Shown here: positions 33,540 to 41,946 of the stretch, piece by piece | How positions within the stretch are numbered: position 1 is the first letter of the stretch | Layout: every line of letters starts with the position of its first letter | NCBI GenBank assembly: GCA_015501055.1 | Contig: JADNYV010000284.1 | Span: 1-44,726 of the forward strand | Source: Mucidula mucida | Lineage: Eukaryota > Basidiomycota > Agaricomycetes > Agaricales > Physalacriaceae | DNA length: 44,726 nucleotides | Reading direction: 5' to 3' | Program-made: the position numbers and the translations under genes | Notes under the pieces: generated by a model | The model's input: the letters and a program-made list of their open reading frames with translations, nothing else | What the model was told of the DNA's origin: nothing | Databases searched by the model: none

Positions 33540-35157
33540 AAACGCAAGGGAGGGGGGGGAGGAAGGTGTGGACGAGTAACACCTGGGCGGCTATGTATGT
33601 GGGTGGTCAGAATGTGAGAAGCGACATCAAGACTTGACTTTTTATATTCAGTCGGCCGTCACTGCCATCAGCTACGGTGTTTGTGAGCCCGAAGCCATGG
33701 AGAATATACCCTCTTGGAGACTGCTTGCGGCCTCAAGGCGTGGAGGATATAGCATATCCGGAGGCTGAATGACGGATGAGTATTCCAAACCGGCTGCCGT
33801 TTGTCCAGTGGATTGTGTCGTACACTGTCGAATGGCAAAAGCACTACGGACAAGACTGCCAGCTCCACATGACTTGGAGGTTCAAAAACGCGAGGCTTGC
33901 GGGTCGATATAAACAAGCGTCGGAGATTGGAGTACGGCAGGCCTGCAGGATGATTTGAGTTCCACATCTTCCTTGGACATATACATCGGTACGGAAACGG
34001 TAGTAATGTCTTGCGTCGGTTAGGATTTCGGTGCGAAGTCGTCTAATTGGCGCCATCCTACGATCAAGAGCATGTCATGATACTGGCGCAGGCGGACCAA
34101 TTCCCCCCTTTACTTTGTCCAGCTCAAGGCGAAGCGCATCCTGAAGCTTTTGGGACGCGTCTTCCGTCGCCTGAATATTTGACCACCGTAGAATGGGTAT
34201 GCTGCGTTTGATTAACGTCCTCATCTTTGCCAGTAGGACATTCATTTCCGCTAGTAAGAGAAGGATGGTATCAGGAACGACCAGGATGGCTTAGGCATCA
34301 CAGCACGCCCAGGTATCGTTGACGGCTAACAGAAAGACGTGATTGTTGGCGTACTCACAAAAAGGCTCGGAGATTAGATGGTTCTTGGAAGAAATGCATT
34401 AGTCCGAAATGCCGATTTGGATTTTCCCTTCGCGCGTTTCTTGGAATGTATCTCTCAGGGAACCTTTGTCAGTCGTGCATTTTCCGGTGCTTGATCTGGC
34501 AATTATCTGTGATAAGTACAACAAGCAGACTTGGACGAACTTTATTTTCTGCATTACTTTGGCCGCTTCGGTCTTCTGCTTGCTTTCTATAAAACATCAC
34601 GATACCATCGTCTTAGGTTGGCTTCTGTGCCTAGGCCAGTGTTACTCGCATCTTTCTGAGGCGCATCTCAAAGGTGTGGGCTACGCGAGTTTCCCCCTCT
34701 CTACCAACTGTTTTAGGCGGTCACGGGAGAAACATGGTCTCAGATCCCACATACCGTCCGAGCACGCGGCTATGCGAAGGACTACCAACTAACCCCATGC
34801 CCATACTCGAAATTACCACCAATGTCAAGGCAAGCCTCTACGCTCCTAGTGCTCTGCGGAGATATAATGATCTGCTCCTCGTCTAGGTTCCCGACGAGAA
34901 AGTTTTTACTGCTGCCCTAGCCGAGGTATTGTCTCGTGAACCCATAGTCAAAAACCTCATGGAGTCCTCAGTATGGCATATCTGTCTTAAGCATGAACAA
35001 GTATTGGGCCGTCATGTACAAGTACAATGAGGGCCTTATTTTTGGCGGTACTCACGAGCCTGCTTTCTGCATGACCATCGTACGCGTTTTCCGCGATAGG
35101 CTGTCCGCTTGACCCTACCGCGCTCAGCTTGACGTCCTGGGTCTGCCCACGTTCAAC
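33540..35157. other. Mostly non-coding; possible decayed coding remnant
   Basis: A plus-strand stretch at about 34780-35030 reads like protein (ITTNVKASLYAPSALRRYND, then after an in-frame TAG, PDEKVFTAALAEVLSREP and ESSVWHICLKHEQ). It may be a gene broken by the stop and by the element 4 insertion. A minus-strand ATG ORF at 34056 (MAPIRRLRTEILTDARHYY) could be a first exon. No family assigned. Confidence 0.35.
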
Positions 35158-35686
35158 TGTTAGCGACTGACTAAGCCACGAGACTCAACCAGGTACCACA
35201 GCAAGAACTGAAAGAGAAAACGTTCGCGTTCGTAAGACTAGGCTAGGCCAGGTGTATAAACGAGATCGGAACTAAAGTACAATGATACTACACTACTGCT
35301 TATATACTATTAAGTCTGTGTTTGAAGCTCCTTGTCCATACGCGTTTCCACTAGGGATGCTCCACGCCCTTGACCCAGTGTTGTATGCTACTAGTCCGTG
35401 AAACCATTAAATACGAGTGGTGACTGCATGTAAGTAATAATACTGAAACAACCATGTGTACTACGAGTGTCGGCGGTGTGTATACAATAGGGAGTCCATG
35501 AGGTATCGGCATGTATGATGTCATCCATGTGTTGGGCGTGTGTCCGACATGAGTACGGCTTCGGTAATGAAAAGGGGTATGATCGGTGACGAAACAGATG
35601 ATGAAACGGTCCGTTGGTTGATAAGACAAGGCTCCCGATAAGATATGATAAGATGTGAAAATGTGAAAATATGGCGATTCATAACA
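35158..35686 (-). repeat. 3' LTR of element 4 (529 bp, subfamily A U5)
   Basis: Ends TGTTAGCGACTG and GATTCATAACA as read on the plus strand. U5 contains the subfamily A variant (plus-strand AACTGAAAGAGAAAACG), as in element 1. Confidence 0.93.
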
Positions 35687-35697
35687 TCACCCCCTCC

Positions 35698-37653
35698 TTA
35701 AGGCGCAAGTTCCATTCTGCGCCAGAGTCGCTCCATGAGGGCTGCAGAGGGTAGCGTGACGTCGAGGGGTTCGGTATTGGGCGGTGGCATGGGTCGGAAA
35801 AGATGTGATGGAAATTGCGACATGGGGACTTCAATGCGAGCAAGCGCGGGTGGCTTTGGCTTGTTCGGATATTGTTGGTGGAAATCACTGATGGCTTCGT
35901 CGGCATTTTTGAGATTGCATGCCGGTTCCCATGTCTGCTCGTGTGTGCCATAACCCTTCCAGTGAACCTTGTATTGAAAACCCCCGCGGTACTTCCGGGA
36001 ATTCACCACTTTCTCGACCTCCCATTCCGGTTCGGCTCCTTCCAGCACAGGTGGTGGACGCGTGTCTCGGGGTTGCGTCGGAAATTGCGGCTCGTGGTAA
36101 GGCGTCAGCAGGGCCTCATTGAACACGGGATGAATGCTTTTCCACGTGTGAGGAATCTGGAGCTTGTAAGAGCTCGTCCCGACTTTCTTGATCACTTTGA
36201 ACGGCCCGAATCGTTTGTCATCGAGCTTCTTCATTGGTCGATCCGTGCTGAGATTCGTCCCTTCCAGCCATACTTTGTCGCCTTCCTTGTACTCTACTGC
36301 CTCTGTTCGCTTCCTGTCATAAAACCGTTTCATGTCCTCTTTTGCCATCTTCAATGCTGACCCCACTTCATCCCATGTCTTCCTCATGCCATCGGCAAAC
36401 TCCTGCGCAGTCTCATTTCTCGATGCCGTTTTCGGAGCGGTGCCTTTGTAGGGATGTCTGCCCATGTCTGCGAAGAACGGAGTGACTTTGGTCGCCGAGT
36501 GAACTCGATCGTTGTAAACGAATTCAGCAGAGGGTAGCCATTCATGCCAGTCGTTCTGATGATAGTTGACGAATAACCGTAAGAAATGTTCTATCTCTTG
36601 GTTCAACCGTTCCGTCTGCCCATTTGCCTGTGGATGATACGCCGTTGTAAAGTTTCCCTGTATGCCCAACAACCGATACAATTCCTTCATGAAACGCAAG
36701 TGATATTGTGGACCGCGATCATGTATCATCTGTCGTGGCATCCCATGTATGGGGAAAATGCGATCACGGTAAATGCGGGCCATGCCTTCTGACGTCAGAG
36801 TGGTGTGTGTCGGTATGATACGTAATCGCTTGGTGAAATGGTCCACAAACGTGCTGATCGCGTTGTATCCTCCTGATTCCGGCAGCTCTCCAATCATGTC
36901 CGTCCCTACTATCTCCCATGGCTCGCTTGGCACATCAATAGGATGAAGAGGTGCAGCCGGCTTCGTGCGATGTGACTTGGTGACCTGGCATTTTTGACAC
37001 CCTTCTACGTATTCCCGGACGTCTCGGCTGATTCCTGGCCACCAATAGGTGCGTGTGATCAGCTCGAGGGTCTTGTATCGTCCAGGATGCCCTGCAAGCT
37101 GTGCATCATGGTGTATTCCAATAACTCTTCCCCGCAATTCCTTGTCCTTTGGTATGTAAATACGATCCTTCCATATAATAAGTCCATTTTCCTTCTCTTC
37201 CCATCCTTTTTCTTTGTTTTCTAATGCTTTTTGTACGTATCTGTCTTTGTTTCCTTTTCTTTGTTTGATTTTGTTAAGTAATTCGTCCTCCGGTGTATCT
37301 ACTGTATGTAAAGAAAATTGAATTTGTGAAATAAAAAACTCCGGTTTGAGCAAAACAACGTTTTCGTTATCTTTTTCCCCCTTCTCAAGGCCTGTCATCC
37401 TTGACAAGGCATCAGCTTTCCCCATTGTCTTGCCCGGCTTGTGAATCATTTGTATATCATACTCCGCCAACTCCGTAACCCATCTCGCCTGCCTCCGGTT
37501 CAACTTCTGCGGTTTCCTGAAGTACTGAAGGTTTTGATGATCGGTAAAAACCTCCACTGTCTCCTTAGCGCCTAGGAGATATTGCCGCCAGTCGTCGATC
37601 GAGTCCATAATAGCCATCATCTCTTTGTCGTAGATCTCATAATTACGCTCCAC
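35698..37653 (-). pseudogene. Gypsy pol part 2: RNase H end, integrase, chromodomain
   Basis: An uninterrupted ~650-codon frame. It begins inside RNase H (NYEIYDKEMMAIMDSI), then the zinc site (HHDAQLAGHPGRYKT, GCQKCQ), integrase core with D (GTDMIGELP), D (IHDRGPQYH) and E (GQTERLNQE), the GPY/F-like region (DKRFGPFKVIKKVGTSSYKL) and the chromodomain (VHWKGYGTHEQTWEP). It ends at TAA just before the polypurine tract (35687-35700). All catalytic residues are present; only a one-base deletion near 37720 separates it from the RT frame, so it is one change from continuous. Confidence 0.9.
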
Positions 37654-37679
37654 TTCGTTCAGCGCGCGAGATCGGAAAG

Positions 37680-39640
37680 CTACTGGTCTCCATTTTCCGT
37701 CAACAAACTGGGAAAGAACCCCCCGTTCGCATAGTTCGAGGAGTCCGCCTCAACTCGAAACTTGCCGTCGTCGCGTGGTACAATCAGAACAGGTTCTTCT
37801 GTCATTCTCCGTTTCAACTCCTCAAACGCCTCGTGCTGCTCCATGCCCCAAACCCACTCGCCCTTCCCGGTTAGCGATGTCAACGGCTTCGCTACTCCCG
37901 CAAATCCCCGAATGAAACGTCGGTAGAAGTTGCAGAAGCCCAGGAATGACTGCACTTCCTTCTTCTTCGTCGGCTCCTTCCATTCCTTCACTACGGCCAC
38001 TTTTGCCGGATCCATCTTCACTTCTCCTCCTCCAACAATGACTCCTAAGTAATCTACAGTCTGTGCCTCAAAACTACATTTCTCGGGTTTTAAATACAGC
38101 TTATTTACTCGTAATATCTCCAATACCTTTCGTACAATCTGTCTATGCTCCTCGAGAGTGTTCGTAAAGATAAGTATATCATCCAGGTAAACTATAACAT
38201 GTCCGCCGTCAATCAACTCCTTCAAGATGTGATTCATGAACGATTGAAACGTTGCCGGCGAGTTTGTGAGTCCGAAAAACATTACTAATGGCTCAAACAG
38301 CCCTCGGTTTGTTCTAAACGCCGCTTTCCACTCATCACCGTCTTTGATCCGGATGTTATTGTAACCCCATCGGACATCCATCTTTGTGAAAACCTTTGCT
38401 CCCTTCAACTTGTCGATAAGCTCCTGAATCAACGGCAAGGGGTATCGGTTCTTGATTGTCATGTCGTTCAACTTCCGATAATCCTGCACTGGCCGAAGGC
38501 TTCCGTCCTTCTTCTTGACAAAGAAGAATGGTGACGCCATGGGTGAGATTGATGGCCGTATGCGTCCCGTGCGTATGTTTTCCTCCAAGAACTCGTCTAA
38601 TGCCTTCTGCTCGGATGGACTAAGAGGATAGACCTTGCAGTCAACCGGTTTGGAACCAGGCGTGAGTTCTATCGCGTGATCCCAGGGTCTTCGCTCCGGT
38701 AACTTATCAAAGTCCGCCTTGCTGAATACATCGGAAAATTCCTCGATGTAAGGTGCAGCAGCAGATGAAGGCTGTTGTGATCTCAGCTTTTCACCGCTTT
38801 TGCAATAGTTGTCCCAGTCCATCCAGAACAAGCGCTCTCCCTCTTCCAACTTCTCTTCTACATCTTCTCCTTCGTCTTCTGGCGAGTCGTACTCAGGTAG
38901 ATAGCCGCAGCGGTCTGGGCATCGATCAAAAGACAATGTGGATTCCGTCCAGTTGATCGTGGGGTTGTGATATCGTAACCAATCTAGCCCCAAAAAGATG
39001 CTTGTTTTACCAAGATTGGTGACGGCCAACTCAATCTTTTCTGCGTGATCTCCAATCTTCATCCGGACCTCCACAAAACCTTCGATTGCTCCTCCCTTGT
39101 TTAGGGTTCCATCCGCATTGTAAACAGGGAGCTTGACCGGTAACTCCTTGATCGGGAGTCCGTTCTTCTCGACGAATTCTTTATTAACACAAGAACCCGT
39201 TGCTCCACTGTCAAGAAGGGCACTCGTTTCCCATTCAGAGCCTGTGTGTACGCTCTCTATGGTTACTTGGAGTTTCATGTCCTGCCCTTTGTTCCCCGGA
39301 TGTACTTCCTCGACTTTTTCAACTCCGTCACAACTTCCACCGCGGCTTCCTTTGTCAACGCTCTGATCGCCATCACCTTCTCCTCCGTCGCTTCTCTCTC
39401 TCTCCGCTCCGGCATCCATGCTCTCAGAATTCCCACTGCTCTCGACATGTCATCCTCTCTTAGCCGTTGTGCGATCCACTCGGGCGTATTTGGCTCAAAT
39501 CTTTCTTTCGCAGGTTTTGTTGGTGAAGTCGTCGATGATATTTAGATGTTTCAGTACCCGTACTATAAATAATTCTGCATCTGACATGCTTCCCTTGATG
39601 ACTGCTCCGGCAGGACTGCGTCTACTGCGGGAGCTTTGCA
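37680..39640 (-). pseudogene. Gypsy pol part 1: protease, RT, RNase H start
   Basis: Protease with intact LLDSGATGS, acidic linker, complete RT with [25 protein letters not shown] and YLDD, and thumb (FLGFCNFYRRFIRG). Two single-base deletions break it. One G is missing near 39294 (AAAGGGCAGG for AAAGGGGCAGG), which separates the first ~110 codons of pol from the protease frame. One C is missing near 37721 (GGGGGG for GGGGCGG), which ends the RNase H frame at 37680. The open run 37680-39419 starts at an ATG that is out of frame with the true pol upstream. Confidence 0.87.
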
Positions 39641-39646
39641 AAACCC
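39604..39646 (-). promoter_or_regulatory. -1 ribosomal frameshift module of element 4
   Basis: Slip site GGGTTTT at 39640-39646, a 5-nt spacer, hairpin 39604-39634 with the gag stop TAG (39622-39624) in its loop; stem identical to elements 2 and 5. Confidence 0.78.
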
Positions 39647-40532
39647 AACTCTTCGGCCAACTTCTCTTCTCCTGTCATTCATTTCGGTCCATAACCCCGA
39701 ATTGTCTGGGGTCGACCCTTCTTCGGACAGAACCTGCTGACATGGCCATGTTGCCACAGCTGAAGCAAGTCCCCTTCGACGTGCATTGTCAATGTCCATC
39801 GGCCTGCCGGCTCCTCCATAGGTAACACCGGTGGCATCTCGTCGTGTGATGGTGTCGGGGGTGGGTTCGTAGGATTGGCTCTCGATGTAGCCGCCTGCGG
39901 AGCTTGGGGCCGGACTGCATGCCGGGCCTCTTGCTCGCCATCCGCCTTCTCCAACTGATCATCTGAATAATCTGTGCCTTCCAATCCTTGTATTTCTGGC
40001 AACCCATCTCGGCTGCCATAGATCTGGTCGATGATCTTCTCGTTGACATTGGTCTCGAGAAGTCGACACAAATGCTCATCCTTCGAGTATTCCGCCTGGT
40101 AAGCAGGACCTCGAACTTCTGAAAGAAATCTTGAGCGGTGTCTTGCCCCTGGCGCAACCGTTCATCTGATCTTGCGCATCTCGCGCGAGGTTGGAATCCA
40201 CAAATTGCTCCTTCAAGTCTTCCTTAAACTCCATCCAAGAGACTGTCCATTCCTCTTCTTCCTCGTCGAAGTTCTGGTCCGAGTAGTTCTGGACCCATGC
40301 ATCTACGTGATCTCCTCGGATATAAGAAGAACAACATCGATCCTTTCGGAGTCAGATGTGAGGTTGTTCTTCTTGTCAAGGATATATGTAACATTGATCG
40401 CCACCAGCTCTTGTACTTGGACTTGTCCCCGTCATAGTCATAAGGCTTGTTGACAAGGGATCGGCCTTTGGTTTCGACATCAGCGTGATGAGCGGGTGTG
40501 TGAGGAGCGGTTTTGGGTGCTTCATTGGATAT
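39622..40532 (-). pseudogene. Gypsy gag, riddled with single-base deletions
   Basis: Capsid and knuckle regions align with element 2, but at least ten 1-3 base deletions scatter the product over three frames (for example near 39665, 39690, 39752, 39766, 39850, 40072, 40165, 40330). The knuckle is reduced: the segment for CFSCG has lost bases. The start codon position has ATA (40530-40532), as in element 2, where element 3 has ATG. Not translatable. Confidence 0.83.
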
Positions 40533-41105
40533 GATGAATCGGGGTGATAGGATCGGAGAGTGAAAGGGTGAAAGTGGTGATATGGGTGATGCAGATTTGG
40601 ATGAAACGGGTGAGGGATAGAGGTTTGGATGAATAAGGAGGAGTCACCTAGATCTGAAATAGAATCCAGGACTTGGTAGGGTGGGGAATGATGATGTGTA
40701 TTGTAAGGTAAGTAAAGTAGGTAGGTTGTCTACGCTATTTTACCGACTACTGACTACGTATCTACGGAGCCCAAGAGCTTGTCACAAGTTCGCAATTGCC
40801 CAGCCGACATCCCTCTGGTGTGAGGTAAGCCGAAGTTTTCCTGGGAACGGGGGTTACCCGTAAACAGCGCCCACTGAAGTGCAACTGCCAAAAGTTCGTT
40901 CTCGTGAGAGCGGCTACTTCCAGCACCCGAGGCAGTTATCTCTAACTGTTAGCCGGCGCTACTGGGACCAATACACACATATGCGGACGTGCGCTGGAAT
41001 TAGGAATCCGTCGATCTGTAAACAGGAAAGGGGATGGGGAATGTGCGATGATCAAACAGCGAAGTGCTGATAACGATCAGGGATGTGTGGTAGGTGGTAG
41101 AAAGT

Positions 41106-41116
41106 AGTTCCGATCT
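41106..41116 (-). other. Self-primer binding site of element 4
   Basis: AGATCGGAACT on the element strand, 2 nt inside the 5' LTR; same match to the LTR 11-mer as in elements 2 and 3. Confidence 0.8.
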
Positions 41117-41118
41117 TC

Positions 41119-41645
41119 TGTTAGCGACTGACTAAGCCACGAGACTAAACCAGGTACCACAGCAAGAACTAAGGAAGAAAGTGTTCGCGTTCGTAGAACT
41201 AGGCTAGGCCAGGTGTATAAACGAGATCGGAACTAAAGTACAATGATACTACACTACTGCTTATATACTAGTAAGTCTGTGTTTGAAGCTCCTTGTCCAT
41301 AGCGTTTCCACTAGGGATCTCCACGCCCTTGACCCAGTGTTGTATGCTACTAGTCCGTGAAACCATTAAATACGAGTGGTGACTGCATGTAAGTAATAAT
41401 ACTGAAACAACCATGTGTGCTACGAGTGTCGGTGGTGTGTATACAATAGGGAGTCCATGAGGTATCGGCATGTATGATGTCATCCATGTGTTGGGCGTGT
41501 GTCCGACATGAGTACGGCTTTGGTAATGAAAAGGGGTATGATCGGTGACGAAACAGATGATGAAACGGTCCGTTGGTTGATAAGACAAGGCTCCCGATAA
41601 GATATGATAAGATGTGAAAATGTGAAAATATGGCGATTCATAACA
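41119..41645 (-). repeat. 5' LTR of element 4 (527 bp, subfamily B U5)
   Basis: Full inverted ends. U5 has the subfamily B variant (plus-strand AACTAAGGAAGAAAGTG with TAAACC), unlike its own 3' LTR, while its U3 resembles subfamily A. It has single-base losses (CCATAGCG for CCATACGCG, GGATCTCC for GGATGCTCC). Confidence 0.92.
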
Positions 41646-41828
41646 CTTGCCCTTAGTCTTTCTGCCACGACTAAGGGTAAGCATTCTTCTCATGTACCAA
41701 CGATACACGGGCTGATACATAGCGTAGCGTGTTCTGACAGTCCGTGATACGTACAGGTACAATATAATAGTCTTTCTGCCACGACTAAGGCGTGTTCTGA
41801 CAGTCCGTGATATGTACAGGTTCTAACA
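41646..41828 (+). repeat. Copia 5' LTR remnant with duplicated blocks and hairpin
   Basis: It ends ...TTCTAACA, directly before the primer site. Two blocks occur twice: a 23-bp block beginning TAGTCTTTCTGCC (41654-41676 and 41768-41790), and a 32-bp block beginning GCGTGTTCTGACAG (41727-41758 and 41790-41821, one mismatch). 41650-41677 is a hairpin with a perfect 9-bp stem, CCCTTAGTC/GACTAAGGG, that extends to 12 of 13 at its base. Confidence 0.6.
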
Positions 41829-41838
41829 GGTTATGGGC
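41829..41838 (+). other. Copia primer-binding site (initiator tRNA-Met, anticodon region)
   Basis: GGTTATGGGC is the exact complement of the anticodon stem-loop of eukaryotic initiator tRNA-Met (GCCCAUAACC), not of its 3' end. Drosophila copia is known to prime with such a cleaved half tRNA. Confidence 0.65.
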
Positions 41839-41946
41839 ATTTGGTGAAGGCCTCACCATCCCTGACGTTGCACGAACTCGGACACACCATTATAGGACAT
41901 TTTCGACGTCCCGCCTAGACGATTTTGACGCATACACACGGCTCTG

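Larger units (their letters stand above)
35158..41645 (-). mobile_element. Ty3/Gypsy chromovirus, element 4 (near full length)
   Basis: 6488 bp on the minus strand: 5' LTR, self-primer site, leader, gag, frameshift module, protease-RT-RNase H, integrase-chromodomain, polypurine tract, 3' LTR. It is the most complete pol in the window, with few breaks in pol but many single-base deletions in gag, leader and 5' LTR. The flanks TCAAC (left) and CTTGC (right) do not match, and its two LTRs differ in kind in U5, so it is probably a recombinant. The leader 40533-41105 is non-coding. Confidence 0.92.

Noticed and set aside
35153..41650. A target-site duplication around element 4
   Set aside because: TCAAC and CTTGC do not match in any register tried.
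41646..41828. A CRISPR-like array
   Set aside because: There are only two copies of each block, with unequal spacing, beside a retroelement primer site, in a fungal genome.
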